A stretch of DNA of 64,000 nucleotides from Nocardioides jishulii (lineage in GTDB: Bacteria > Actinomycetota > Actinomycetes > Propionibacteriales > Nocardioidaceae). Shown one piece after another: positions 36,255 to 44,618 of this stretch. The notes under the pieces were generated by a model. It searched no databases. It was not told the DNA's origin and saw only the letters and a list, made by a program, of their open reading frames with translations. The stretch is from positions 2,480,001-2,544,000 of the forward strand of contig NZ_CP040748.1 of NCBI RefSeq assembly GCF_006007965.1, in the 5' to 3' direction. Position 1 is the first letter of the stretch; the number at the start of each line of letters is the position of its first letter. Position numbers and translations under genes: made by a program.

Positions 36255-36416
36255 TCACCACCAGTCGCTGTCGAGCTTGCCCTCCATGGAGCGGAGGTGC
36301 TTCCGCGTGCAGGCGACGCAGTGGCGCACCGTACGTCCTCGCTCCACCGACGTGGTCCACGCCATCGCTTCCTCCTCGGAGGAGGCGACGGCGCCACAGA
36401 GGTCACAGGTCGGCAT
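36255..36416 (-). CDS. Small CxxC zinc-finger protein
   Basis: The 53-aa product has C4/C7 (CDLC) and C33/C36 (CVAC) pairs that form a single zinc site, then a basic-acidic tail ending in DWW. TACCGT lies 6 nt before the ATG at 36416 (leaderless pattern). No named family. It lies between the TOMM-like remnant and the whiB7 group and is a conserved-type small actinobacterial protein. Confidence 0.7.
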   Translation of the reverse strand: MPTCDLCGAVASSEEEAMAWTTSVERGRTVRHCVACTRKHLRSMEGKLDSDWW

Positions 36417-36448
36417 GGCACCACGGTAGGCGGATAGCTCCGGACGCG

Positions 36449-36482
36449 CCTCGAGCCGGACCCGTCGGGGCCCGGCTCGAGG
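36449..36482 (-). terminator. Terminator of whiB7 transcript
   Basis: A perfect 11-bp stem (36449-36459 with 36472-36482) lies 51 bp after the stop of the small ORF that follows whiB7. Confidence 0.75.
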
Positions 36483-36532
36483 GTGCACCAGCGATCAGCG
36501 AGTGCGGTCAACCTGCTCGTCCGCGAGCAGGG

Positions 36533-36697
36533 TCACAGTGCCCGTGCGATGGCGAGACGCGCCCGGAGTGCAGCCTTCTCGGCCTGCCGGCTCAGGCGAC
36601 GGGCGCGGCCCATCTGGTGGCCGCGTCTCAACTCCTGCGCCTCTCCCAGGCGCGCGGACATCCGTGCGCGTGCGAGCTCTTCAGACATCATGTCCAT
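36533..36697 (-). CDS. Small basic helical protein downstream of whiB7
   Basis: The 54-aa protein (MSEELARARMSARLGEAQELRRGH...) is nearly all charged helix, with no Cys. GGAAG lies 7 nt before the ATG. It starts 61 bp after the whiB7 stop and shares the terminator at 36449-36482, so it belongs to the whiB7 transcript. No known family; it could be regulated with antibiotic stress through WhiB7. Confidence 0.65.
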   Translation of the reverse strand: MDMMSEELARARMSARLGEAQELRRGHQMGRARRLSRQAEKAALRARLAIARAL

Positions 36698-36758
36698 GTC
36701 AGTGCTTCCGTTCTGTTCACGTGTGGTCGTCCCGGTCGGGACGGGGGAATTCATGGGC

Positions 36759-37073
36759 TCAGGCCGCCGCGTCGGCGTCCGGGTTCTTGCGAGGACGTCC
36801 CCGCGGGCGCTTGCGGGGGATCACCGTTCCTTGGAGGAACAGCTCTCCACCCCAGACACCCCATGGCTCACGCCGCTCGAGCGCTCCTTCGAGACACTGA
36901 CGGCGTACCGGGCACGTCTGGCACAGGCTCTTCGCCTGCTCCACCTCGTGGGGAGACTCGGCGAACCACAGCTCCGAGTCGTGGGTGAGGCAGGGCGAGG
37001 TCCCCGCGTCGGAGTCGGGGAGGACGGCCGGTGCCTGGAATGACGGTTTCGACTCGAGAATGGTGGCGGTCAC
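36759..37073 (-). CDS. whiB7: WhiB7 antibiotic-resistance regulator (Wbl family)
   Basis: The 104-aa protein has the four 4Fe-4S cysteines C28, C51, C54, C60, the EPWGVWGGE turn (69-77) that contacts SigA, and a C-terminal AT-hook RGRPRKN (91-97). This last feature marks WhiB7. It binds SigA and activates antibiotic export, ribosome-protection and redox genes. GTG start with near-perfect SD (AGGAGG, 37083-37088). A 470-nt leader with an upstream ORF and terminator precedes it, as in mycobacteria and Streptomyces wblC. Confidence 0.95.
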   Translation of the reverse strand: MTATILESKPSFQAPAVLPDSDAGTSPCLTHDSELWFAESPHEVEQAKSLCQTCPVRRQCLEGALERREPWGVWGGELFLQGTVIPRKRPRGRPRKNPDADAAA

Positions 37074-37136
37074 TCGTGGTCACCTCCTTCACTGCTGATC
37101 TGATCGCTGGTGATGGTCTGGGCGGGAAATGCGAAA

Positions 37137-37168
37137 GGCCGCGGATTCCCTGATGGGATTCCGCGGCC
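37137..37168 (-). terminator. Attenuator terminator in whiB7 leader
   Basis: A 14-bp stem with one mismatch (37137-37150 with 37155-37168, loop 37151-37154) is followed on the minus strand by TTTCGCATTT. It lies between the leader ORF stop (37191) and the whiB7 SD (37088), where it would stop transcription before whiB7. Confidence 0.8.
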
Positions 37169-37190
37169 CGGAGGTGCCGTCCTGTGTCTC

Positions 37191-37478
37191 TCAACAGGGC
37201 GGTGGACTCCAGGCAACGGGTCCCGGGTGGGCAGCAATGGCTGCCGGCTTGGCCGTGGGGGCGACGGCAAGGGCCGACGTCGTCACGACAACGGCGTGGG
37301 CACCCGTGAGGGCGGCCACGGCCACGGAGCCAGCACGACGGTTGGCGCGCTCGGCACGGAGACGGACTCCACCACCGAAGCCGTCGACGGCGCGCCACGC
37401 CGGAGCGATGGCGGCACCCGGCACGAGGGCGCGCTGGCACGGCTGCTGGGCCGCGTTCATCGGGTTGAAGTTCTTCAC
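37191..37478 (-). CDS. whiB7 leader ORF (95 codons)
   Basis: The GTG at 37478 has a strong SD (GGAGGTGG) and starts a 95-aa open frame (KNFNPMNAAQQPCQRAL... PGPVAWSPPPC). It ends 23 bp before the attenuator stem. This fits the upstream ORF that senses ribosome stalling in whiB7/wblC leaders. Its product is Ala/Val/Arg-rich with no domain, so it is probably a regulatory peptide. Other mycobacterial leader ORFs are shorter. Coding is inferred from SD and position. Confidence 0.65.
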   Translation of the reverse strand: MKNFNPMNAAQQPCQRALVPGAAIAPAWRAVDGFGGGVRLRAERANRRAGSVAVAALTGAHAVVVTTSALAVAPTAKPAAIAAHPGPVAWSPPPC

Positions 37479-37554
37479 GGGTTCCACCTCCTCAGGTGCG
37501 TAGGGCGCCGACGGTGTCAGGGTCGAGTGCGCGCTGGACGAAAGTACGAGGACG

Positions 37555-37594
37555 AACTTAGTGCGGGGTTCGCTGAGGGCGCAAACCATTTATT
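37555..37594 (-). promoter_or_regulatory. whiB7 promoter with AT-rich WhiB7 element
   Basis: On the minus strand AATAAATGG (37586-37594) directly precedes TTGCGC (37579-37584), and TAAGTT (37555-37560) follows after 18 nt. An AT-rich patch upstream of the -35 is the element bound by WhiB7 AT-hooks. The TSS near 37547 gives a leader of about 470 nt. Confidence 0.6.
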
Positions 37595-37642
37595 GAGTGT
37601 CTTCTTCGGAATCTCGAAAAGGCCGCGAAGAAGGTCTTTGCG

Positions 37643-39703
37643 TCAACTATCGGCGAGTAGCGAGAGCAGTTCCTCGCCGTACTGGTCCACCTTCTTCGGA
37701 CCCACTCCGGAGATCTTCAGGAGTGCGGCGTCCGACTGCGGCTTGTGCTCGGCGATGAGCTGCAACGTCGTGTCACTGAAGACCACGTACGGCGGCACCT
37801 CGTCGTCCGCGGCCCGGGCCTTGCGCCAGGCTCGCAGCTCCTCGAAGAGCTCCTCGTCGTAGGTGGCGGGGCAGAGCTCGCACCGCAGGAGCTTCTTCTC
37901 GGCCGGCGTGGTCAACGGACGGTTGCAGATCCGGCAGTGCCGCCCCTTGGCCGGGCCCTTGCGGCGAGGCGTGCGGGTGCCTGCACCTGCTGACTCGTCC
38001 CCCTCCCCCACGACGGAGTCGAGGAACCGTGAGCGGTGACGGTTGCCCTTGCCGCCGGGGTTGCGGGAGTAGGCCCAGCTCAGGGAGAGGTGCTCGCGGG
38101 CACGGGTCAGGCCCACGTAGAAGAGCCTCCGCTCCTCCTCCACCTCGGCCGGCGTCTTCGCGTAGATGATCGGCATGGTGCCTTCGACGAGGCCGACGAG
38201 GAAGACCGCATCCCACTCCAGGCCCTTGGCCGTGTGCAGCGTGGCGAGCGTGACGCCCTCGGCGACCGGGGCGTGCTGCTCGGCGGCGCGCCGGTCCAGC
38301 TCGTCGACGAAGGCCCCGAGGTCGTGCCCGGACTCGGCCGCGAACGCGACCGCCTGGTCGACGAGGGCCTGCCACGACTCCCACTGGTCACGCGTCTGGC
38401 CCCGCGAGGTCGGCGGAGTGCCCGTCCACCCGAGGCCCGACAGGGTCGCTCGCACGGTGTCGAGCATGCTGCCGTCGGCCTCGCCCGAGCGCGCTGCCCC
38501 GCGCAGCAGGGTGACGGCCTTGCGGACCTCCGGACGCTCGAAGAACCGGGCGGCGCCGCGTACGACGTAGGGGACGCCCTTGTCGGCGAAGGCGTCCTCG
38601 AAGTTCTCGGTCTGGGCGTTGATGCGGGTGAGCACCGCGATCTCACGGGCGGGAAGGCCGCCGGCGATCAGCTGGGCGATCCGCGCGGCGACGGCGGCGG
38701 CCTCGGCGACCTCGTCGCTGTGACCGGTCGCGGCGATCGGCGGGCCGGCAGGGCGCTGGGCCCGCAGTTCGACCCCCTGGCTCACGGTGCCCGCGAGGGC
38801 GGCGTTCGCTGCCTCGACGATCTGCGGGGTCGAACGGTAGTTGCGCACCAGTTCGACCGACGTCGCCTGGGGGTAGCGCTCGGTGAACGTGCGGAGGTAG
38901 GAGGCGTCCGCGCCGGCGAAGGAGTAGATGGTCTGGGCCGGGTCGCCGACGACGCAGATCTCGTCGCGACCGCCGAGCCACAGGTCCAGCAGCGCCGACT
39001 GGAGGGGCGAGACGTCCTGGAACTCGTCGACCACGAACCACTTGTACTGCCGGCGGACCTGGGCGGAGACCCTCTCGTCGTCGGCCAGCATGCCGGCGGT
39101 CCACAGCAGCACATCCTCCATGTCCATGCGGCCGACGTTGCGCTTGACCTCCTCGTAGGCCTCGTAGACGTGACCCACCGTCGTCGGGTCGACGTCGCCG
39201 ACCTGGCGTCCGCGCCGGATCGCGGCCACCGCGTAGCCGTCGGGAGAGACGTTGGAGACCTTGGCCCACTCGATCTCGGAGGCGATGTCACGCAGGAGGG
39301 CCTTGTCGGGGGCGAGTCGCTGCCGCCGAGCGGCCGTGGCGAGCATCCCGAGCTTCGACGCCGTGAGCTCGGGCAGCTCGCGTCCGTGGACACGGGGCCA
39401 GAAGTACCGCAGCTGGCGCAGGGCGGCCGAGTGGAACGTACGCGCCTGCACCCCGCCGGCGCCGAGGGTGCGCAACCGCGAGCGCATCTCGCCCGCCGCA
39501 CGGGTGGTGAAGGTGACGGCCAGGACCTCGCTCGGCGCGTAGACACCGCTCGCCACGCCGTGGGCGATCCGGTGCGTGATCGCCCGGGTCTTGCCACTGC
39601 CCGCCCCGGCGAGCACCCGCACGGGACCGCGCAGGGCCTCGGCCACCCGTCGTTGTTCGGGGTCGAGGGCGACCAACAGGTCGTCGGGGGTCACTGGTGT
39701 CAC
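37643..39703 (-). CDS. uvrD2: ATP-dependent DNA helicase UvrD2
   Basis: The 686-aa SF1A helicase has Walker A GAGSGKTRAITH, DEFQD (Walker B), VGDPAQTIYSF and the TLHTAKGLEWDAVF motif. It ends with a tetracysteine zinc module (CRICNRPL...CELC) and an HRDC domain, the UvrD2 signature. In mycobacteria it unwinds DNA and is essential. GTG 39703 has GGAG before it. It is directly upstream of the whiB7 leader. Confidence 0.93.
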   Translation of the reverse strand: MTPVTPDDLLVALDPEQRRVAEALRGPVRVLAGAGSGKTRAITHRIAHGVASGVYAPSEVLAVTFTTRAAGEMRSRLRTLGAGGVQARTFHSAALRQLRYFWPRVHGRELPELTASKLGMLATAARRQRLAPDKALLRDIASEIEWAKVSNVSPDGYAVAAIRRGRQVGDVDPTTVGHVYEAYEEVKRNVGRMDMEDVLLWTAGMLADDERVSAQVRRQYKWFVVDEFQDVSPLQSALLDLWLGGRDEICVVGDPAQTIYSFAGADASYLRTFTERYPQATSVELVRNYRSTPQIVEAANAALAGTVSQGVELRAQRPAGPPIAATGHSDEVAEAAAVAARIAQLIAGGLPAREIAVLTRINAQTENFEDAFADKGVPYVVRGAARFFERPEVRKAVTLLRGAARSGEADGSMLDTVRATLSGLGWTGTPPTSRGQTRDQWESWQALVDQAVAFAAESGHDLGAFVDELDRRAAEQHAPVAEGVTLATLHTAKGLEWDAVFLVGLVEGTMPIIYAKTPAEVEEERRLFYVGLTRAREHLSLSWAYSRNPGGKGNRHRSRFLDSVVGEGDESAGAGTRTPRRKGPAKGRHCRICNRPLTTPAEKKLLRCELCPATYDEELFEELRAWRKARAADDEVPPYVVFSDTTLQLIAEHKPQSDAALLKISGVGPKKVDQYGEELLSLLADS

Positions 39704-39855
39704 TGCTCCTGCGGGTCTCGTGCTGACGGGTCGAGCCTAGACGTCACCGGGGACAGTCACGCGGGGGCATGTGGAGGAGCACCATGACCGCACCATGACC
39801 CTGGGGCTCTGAGGTTTCCTGGGTCAGGGGCCCCGTCAGGGCCGCGTGGCGTCAG

Positions 39856-39881
39856 GGAATCGGGGACACGCCCGTACTGTT
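39856..39881 (+). promoter_or_regulatory. SigR/SigH-type stress promoter of mrx1
   Basis: GGAAT (39856-39860), exactly 18 nt, GTT (39879-39881) matches the SigR/SigH consensus GGAAT-N18-GTT. The TSS near 39890 gives a leader of about 60 nt before the GTG at 39950. Mycoredoxin is a known member of that thiol-stress regulon in actinobacteria. Confidence 0.7.
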
Positions 39882-39949
39882 CCACCAGACGGAGCGGGGC
39901 AGCCGATCGTGGGCCTCGCTCGCCAGCCCGTCCCTGCAGAGGAGTTCAC

Positions 39950-40204
39950 GTGAGCACCGAGGCCAAGTTCACCATGTACAGCACCCCGTGGTGCGGCTAC
40001 TGCCACCGCCTGAAGAGCCAGCTCGACCGCGAGGGCATCGAGTTCGACATGGTCGACATCGAGCAGGTCCCCGAGGCGGCGAAGCTCGTCGAGGAGGCCA
40101 ACGGCGGCAACCAGACGGTCCCGACGCTCGTCTACTCCGACGGCACGGCCCAGACGAACCCGAGCCTGGCGCAGGTCAAGCAGAAGCTGGCTTCGCTCGT
40201 CTGA
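39950..40204 (+). CDS. mrx1: Mycoredoxin Mrx1 (glutaredoxin fold)
   Basis: This 84-aa glutaredoxin-like protein has active site CGYC (C15, C18). It also has TVPTLVYSDG, the cis-Pro that contacts thiols, and is specific to mycothiol in actinobacteria. It reduces mycothiol-protein mixed disulfides. GTG start with GAGGAG SD. A SigR-type promoter lies upstream. Its 3' end overlaps the tail of the convergent membrane gene by 29 bp. Confidence 0.92.
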   Translation: MSTEAKFTMYSTPWCGYCHRLKSQLDREGIEFDMVDIEQVPEAAKLVEEANGGNQTVPTLVYSDGTAQTNPSLAQVKQKLASLV

Positions 40205-40790
40205 GCCCGACGCTGGTGAGCCACGCGACCGCCATCACCACGGCGGCCGTGACGGCTCCTGCCAGGCCGCCGATCACGGCGACGTCGCACTCGTCGGCCT
40301 CAGACGGACCGGAGCATTCTGCCTGCTCGTACCAGACCATGCCGAGCCAGAAGCCTAGGGTCACGAGGGCGAGGGTCGCCACCACCCACGCCAGTCCGCG
40401 CGCGGCCGGGGTGAGCTGGCGGCGGTCTCCGCTGCGTACGACGAACCGCTCGGTGAGCAGCGCCCACATCAGCAGCACCAGGCCGGTCGTGAGCCACACG
40501 TACTCGAAGTCACCGGAGACATAGACGAACCGGAAGCTCACCAGGGAGTAGCCGACGGCCATCACCAGGAGGGCTGCGGCGACGACCAGGGCCACGCCTC
40601 GGCGCGCCAGCGGCGACGGCCACGCGAGCGCCACGGCGGCGGTGAGCAACGCGAGCGCCACCCACGCGTACGTGTTCGTCGTCGGCTGCACCATCTCGCC
40701 GTCGAGGTGGACGAAGCCTCCCCACCCCAGGGCAACGAGAGCGGCGACGGCCAGCGTCACCGCCAGTCCCGTGCGTCGTCGCTCGTCCAT
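40176..40790 (-). CDS. Hypothetical membrane protein
   Basis: The 204-aa product has about six hydrophobic segments (AVALAVAALVALGWGGFVHL, YAWVALALLTAAVALAW, GVALVVAAALLVMAVGYSL, YVWLTTGLVLLMWALL, WVVATLALVTLGFWLGMV, GLAGAVTAAVVMAVAW). An extracytoplasmic Cys pair (ECSGPSEADEC) occurs between the last two. ATG 40790 has GGGAG upstream. No family recognised; DUF-type multi-pass protein. It overlaps mrx1 tail to tail. Confidence 0.7.
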   Translation of the reverse strand: MDERRRTGLAVTLAVAALVALGWGGFVHLDGEMVQPTTNTYAWVALALLTAAVALAWPSPLARRGVALVVAAALLVMAVGYSLVSFRFVYVSGDFEYVWLTTGLVLLMWALLTERFVVRSGDRRQLTPAARGLAWVVATLALVTLGFWLGMVWYEQAECSGPSEADECDVAVIGGLAGAVTAAVVMAVAWLTSVGLRRAKPASA

Positions 40791-40853
40791 CCGGGGCTCC
40801 CTCGTTCGACCCACGCCCTGCGCGCGGTGAGCACCGTACTGGCGATCAGCGGC

Positions 40854-41816
40854 TCACCGGGGGCGAATGTCCCCGCCCGGCAGCGGCCCGCCGTAGAAGT
40901 CGGTCAGCAACGACGCCGAGATGGAGACGCTGCGCGGCACCGTGACGCTGCCGTCCTCGAGCCCGGCCCGCAGGTCGGCGCGGGTGAACCATCGGGCGTC
41001 CTCGATCTCCGCCCCGTCGACGTGGATCTCCCGTGAGGTCGCGCGCCCGGTGAAGGCCACCATCAGGCTCGCCGGCAGTGGCCACGGCTGGGACCCGAAG
41101 TAGGTCACGTCGCCGACGCGTACGCCCGTCTCCTCGTAGGTCTCGCGGCGCACCGCGTCCTCGAGCGTCTCTCCCGGCTCGCAGAAGCCTGCGAGCGAGG
41201 ACCACTGCGTCGAGGGCCAGCTCGCCTGCCGGCCGAGCAGCACGGCCTCGTCGTCACCACCTGGCTCGCCTGTGGTGATCGTCATGATGACCGCCGGGTC
41301 GGTGCGCGGGAACTGGGAGCGTCCACACCGGGCGCACCGCAGCTCGTGACCGGCGGCCCGCGGCAGCAGGTCTCCCCCGCACCGAGGGCAGAAGCGGTGG
41401 GAACGGCGCCACTCGGCGAGGCCGACGGCGTGGAAGAGCCACGGCGCCTCCTCCGAGGCCTCCTCGTCCCCCACGGCCAGCAGCCCGAAGAGACCGCGCA
41501 GGCCGATCCAGTCGTCGGTGCCCCCGGCGACGTCGGCACGGTCGGCCAGCACGGCGAAGCGCGTACGCCCGTCCCGCTGGCCCAGCAGGATGCGTTCGCC
41601 GTGCGGGGCCAGGGCCTGCGCCTGGGCCGACGAGAGCCACGGCACGCTCCCCCCGGAAGCGTCGACCCGTCCGCCCGAGACCACCAGGACCCGCGTCGAC
41701 GCGTCGGCCCACCGCGCGTCGAGCCAGGCCGCATCGGTGCGGTGCAGCGCCTCACGGTTGTGGGCCCGCACGGAGAGGGCGAGGTGAGGAAGGGACGAGT
41801 GGTTGTCACGGCTCAC
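40854..41816 (-). CDS. nudC: NADH pyrophosphatase NudC (NAD+ diphosphatase)
   Basis: The 320-aa product has an N-terminal regulatory part, a zinc ribbon (CPRCGG...CARCG) and a Nudix box GFCEPGETLEDAVRRETYEETGV. The substrate motif SQPWPLP follows, close to the SQPWPFPxS that marks NADH specificity. It cleaves NADH to NMNH and AMP and can remove NAD caps from RNA. GTG start, TAGCCT 6 nt upstream (leaderless pattern). Divergent from deoD. Confidence 0.93.
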   Translation of the reverse strand: MSRDNHSSLPHLALSVRAHNREALHRTDAAWLDARWADASTRVLVVSGGRVDASGGSVPWLSSAQAQALAPHGERILLGQRDGRTRFAVLADRADVAGGTDDWIGLRGLFGLLAVGDEEASEEAPWLFHAVGLAEWRRSHRFCPRCGGDLLPRAAGHELRCARCGRSQFPRTDPAVIMTITTGEPGGDDEAVLLGRQASWPSTQWSSLAGFCEPGETLEDAVRRETYEETGVRVGDVTYFGSQPWPLPASLMVAFTGRATSREIHVDGAEIEDARWFTRADLRAGLEDGSVTVPRSVSISASLLTDFYGGPLPGGDIRPR

Positions 41817-41882
41817 AGTCCGAGGCTACCCACGCCCTCCGTCCCCTGCGAAGGGCCAGAGGCGGCGGTAGGTTCATCCGTC

Positions 41883-42596
41883 ATGAGCACGCACATCGGA
41901 GCCTCGCCCGGCCAGGTCGCCCCCACCGTCCTCTTTCCCGGTGACCCGTTGCGTGCCAAGTGGATCGCCGAGACGTTCCTCGACGACGCCACGTGCTACT
42001 CCGAGGTCCGGGGGATGTACGGCTACACCGGCACGTGGAACGGCACGCCCGTCTCGGTCCAGGGCTCCGGCATGGGACAGCCGTCGATGGCGATCTACGC
42101 CAACGAGCTCTTCAAGGACTACGACGTCGCCTCGATCATCCGGGTCGGCTCCTGCGGCGCGCTCACCGAGAAGGTCGCGATCCGCGACGTCGTGATCGCG
42201 TCGGGAGCGTGCACCGACTCGGCGAAGAACACGCACCGCTTCGGTGGCTACGACTACGCACCGGTCGCCGACTTCGGGCTGCTGCGGGCCGCGTACGACG
42301 CCGCGAGCGAGATGCCCGAGGTCACCACCCACGTCGGGCTGATCTTCTCCAGCGACTCGTTCTACTCGCCGCGTCCCGAGCTGATGAAGGCCCAGGTCGA
42401 CCACGGCGTGCTCGCGGTGGAGATGGAGGCGAGCGCTCTCTACACGCTCGCGGCGCAGTACGGCCGGCGCGCCCTGGCGATCTGCACGGTCTCCGACCAC
42501 ATCGTGACCGGCGAGGAGACCACGTCGCAGGAGCGGGAGCAGACCTTCGCAGCGATGATCGAGATCGCGCTGCGAGCCGCCCTGACTGCTGCCTGA
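41883..42596 (+). CDS. deoD: Purine-nucleoside phosphorylase DeoD
   Basis: The 237-aa hexameric-type PNP has VLFPGDPLRAK (phosphate loop), GSGMGQPSMAIYANEL, RVGSCGA, VEMEASALY (Glu, ribose contacts) and the catalytic Asp segment TVSDHIVTGEE. It cleaves purine (deoxy)ribonucleosides with phosphate for salvage. TAGGTT lies 8 nt before the ATG at 41883, so there is little or no leader. The gene is single and not in an operon with other salvage genes. Confidence 0.93.
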   Translation: MSTHIGASPGQVAPTVLFPGDPLRAKWIAETFLDDATCYSEVRGMYGYTGTWNGTPVSVQGSGMGQPSMAIYANELFKDYDVASIIRVGSCGALTEKVAIRDVVIASGACTDSAKNTHRFGGYDYAPVADFGLLRAAYDAASEMPEVTTHVGLIFSSDSFYSPRPELMKAQVDHGVLAVEMEASALYTLAAQYGRRALAICTVSDHIVTGEETTSQEREQTFAAMIEIALRAALTAA

Positions 42597-42630
42597 GCTC
42601 AGCCCACCGGGCGCAGGTAGCGTGCGGCTC

Positions 42631-43929
42631 GTGACTCGTCGAGGCAGCACCCACTCCGCAGGCCTGCGGGTCGCCGCTGTCACGACGGCGCTGGCGTGGG
42701 CGGCACTGGCCTGCTTCGCCGTCGCCGCGGCCGTGCCGGCGGACGGCACGATGCGCTCCCCCGCCGCGTGGGCCTGGGTCGTCGGGACCGTGGTGGTGGG
42801 CCTGCAGGGGGCGGCGCTGCTCCGTCGCACCTCAGCCCCACGCAGCGTGCTGCTGGCAACCTCCGCCGGCATGGTCATCTTCGCCGCGGTCGGCCTGGGT
42901 GACCAGCTGACCGCGGCCCAGCTCGCGGTGCTGGTGGCTACCTACTCCTTCGGCCTGACGGAACCCTTCGGTCGGGCCTGGCCCGTGCTCGGACTGGCCG
43001 TGCTCCTCATCGGCGCGGGCTCGGCGCTCAGCGCCCACGACGCTGGCGAGACCGTCGGGGTCGCGGTGGGCCTGGGGCTCGGCCAGGGCGTGGGGACCGT
43101 GGCCATGCCATGGCTCGTGGCCGTCGTGGTGGCCGCCCGTCGGGAGATCGCGCAGGCCCGAGCCGGTCGCAGCGCTGCGCTCGCCCGGGAGCAGGACGCC
43201 CTGCTGCAGGCCGCGATCGCCCGCGAACGGGCCGCGATGGCCCGAGAGCTGCACGACATCGCCGCGCACCACCTCTCCGGCATCGCGGTGATGACCGCTG
43301 CCATCGGCACCCAGATCGACGCCGACCCCGCCGCGGCCAAGGCCGGCGTCGCGCAGGTGCGCCAGCAGAGCCGCGCCGTGCTGCGGGACCTGCGCAGCCT
43401 CGTCGGCCTGCTGCGTGACGACACGGAGACGGGGGCGGCGACGACAGCGCAGGTACGCCCGGAGTCCCTCGCCGGCCTCCCCGCGCTCGTCGAGGAGGTA
43501 CGGGCGCCGGGGCGCGACGTCGTCCTCACCGTGCTCGATCACCCAGGGCCGCCGCCCGCCGGGGTGGGCCCGTTGGCCCAGCTCGCGGCGTACCGGATGG
43601 TCCAGGAGTCCCTCGCCAACGCCGCCCGGCACGCTCCAGGCGCGGCCACCGAGGTGACCCTCGACCAGCGAGGCAGGGACACCGTCACGGTGACCGTGCG
43701 CAACGCCGCGCCGCCCACCGCCGCCATGCCGGAGACGACGTCGCGCGCCGGCTTCGGGATCGTCGGCATGCGCGAGCGGGCCGAGCTCACCGGTGCCACC
43801 CTGGAGTGCGGCCCGACCCCTGAGGGTGGGTGGCAGGTACGGCTGGAGATGCCACGGGAGCAGGGCGTCGACCTGGGCGTCGACTCGGGCGTCGACCTGG
43901 CTTCCGACCCGGGCAAGGAGCACGCATGA
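42631..43929 (+). CDS. Sensor histidine kinase, NarL-partner type (HPK7)
   Basis: The 432-aa product has about five or six membrane segments in residues 10-170, a short coiled linker and a HisKA_3 box (RELHDIAAHHLSGI, phospho-His208). The HATPase domain follows (AYRMVQESLANAARHA, GFGIVGMRERAELTGA). No large extracellular sensor domain is seen, as in intramembrane-sensing kinases. GTG 42631 is chosen because TAGCGT ends 7 nt before it. The stop overlaps the response regulator start (ATGA). Confidence 0.88.
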   Translation: MTRRGSTHSAGLRVAAVTTALAWAALACFAVAAAVPADGTMRSPAAWAWVVGTVVVGLQGAALLRRTSAPRSVLLATSAGMVIFAAVGLGDQLTAAQLAVLVATYSFGLTEPFGRAWPVLGLAVLLIGAGSALSAHDAGETVGVAVGLGLGQGVGTVAMPWLVAVVVAARREIAQARAGRSAALAREQDALLQAAIARERAAMARELHDIAAHHLSGIAVMTAAIGTQIDADPAAAKAGVAQVRQQSRAVLRDLRSLVGLLRDDTETGAATTAQVRPESLAGLPALVEEVRAPGRDVVLTVLDHPGPPPAGVGPLAQLAAYRMVQESLANAARHAPGAATEVTLDQRGRDTVTVTVRNAAPPTAAMPETTSRAGFGIVGMRERAELTGATLECGPTPEGGWQVRLEMPREQGVDLGVDSGVDLASDPGKEHA

Positions 43930-44591
43930 TCAGGGTCGTCGTGGCCGACGACCAGGCGCTCGTCCGCGCCGGCCTGACCACTCTCATCAACGCCGAGCCC
44001 GACCTCCAGGTGGTCGCGGTCGCCAGCGACGGACGCGAGGCGGTGGAGGCTGCCCGACGGCTGCGGCCCGACGTCGTCTGCATGGACGTCCGGATGCCCG
44101 GCCAGGACGGCATCAGCGCCACCCGCGAGCTGTGCGGTGCCGGCGTCGCCGACCCCGTGCCCGTCCTGGTGCTCACCACCTTCGACGTCGACGAGCACCT
44201 CTTCGGAGCCCTGGAGGCGGGCGCCTCGGGCTTCCTGCTCAAGGACGCCGAGCCGGACGTGCTCGTCGCCGCCGTGCGTACGGTCGCGCGTGGCAACGGC
44301 ACCCTCGACGACAGCCTCACCAAACGCGTGCTGCGGGAGGTGGTGACGCGACGCCAGATCGTGCCGGTGACGGCCGGGCGGGCCACCGAGCTGCTGACCG
44401 CCCGCGAGCTCGACATCCTGCTCCTGCTCGCCCAGGGGCTCTCCAACGACGAGATCGCCGCCGAGCTCGTCCTCGAGACCTCGACGGTGAAGTCGCACCT
44501 CGCCCGGATGATGCCCAAGCTCGGGGTGCGCTCCCGCCTCCAGGCGGCGGTGTGGGCCTACCAGAACAAGGTCGTCGCGGTCCCCGACTGA
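43926..44591 (+). CDS. LuxR/NarL-family response regulator
   Basis: The 221-aa product has a receiver domain (VVADDQALVRAGL, phospho-Asp54 in VCMDVRMPG, Thr in LVLTTF, Lys in FLLKDA). A C-terminal LuxR HTH follows (LTARELDILLLLAQGLSNDEIAAELVLETSTVKSHL). It is coupled to the kinase by an ATGA overlap. The ABC transporter genes lie directly downstream, with a perfect dyad between, and are its probable targets. Confidence 0.92.
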   Translation: MIRVVVADDQALVRAGLTTLINAEPDLQVVAVASDGREAVEAARRLRPDVVCMDVRMPGQDGISATRELCGAGVADPVPVLVLTTFDVDEHLFGALEAGASGFLLKDAEPDVLVAAVRTVARGNGTLDDSLTKRVLREVVTRRQIVPVTAGRATELLTARELDILLLLAQGLSNDEIAAELVLETSTVKSHLARMMPKLGVRSRLQAAVWAYQNKVVAVPD

Positions 44592-44618
44592 GGGCGCCCA
44601 CGACCACTCGCGGCACCG

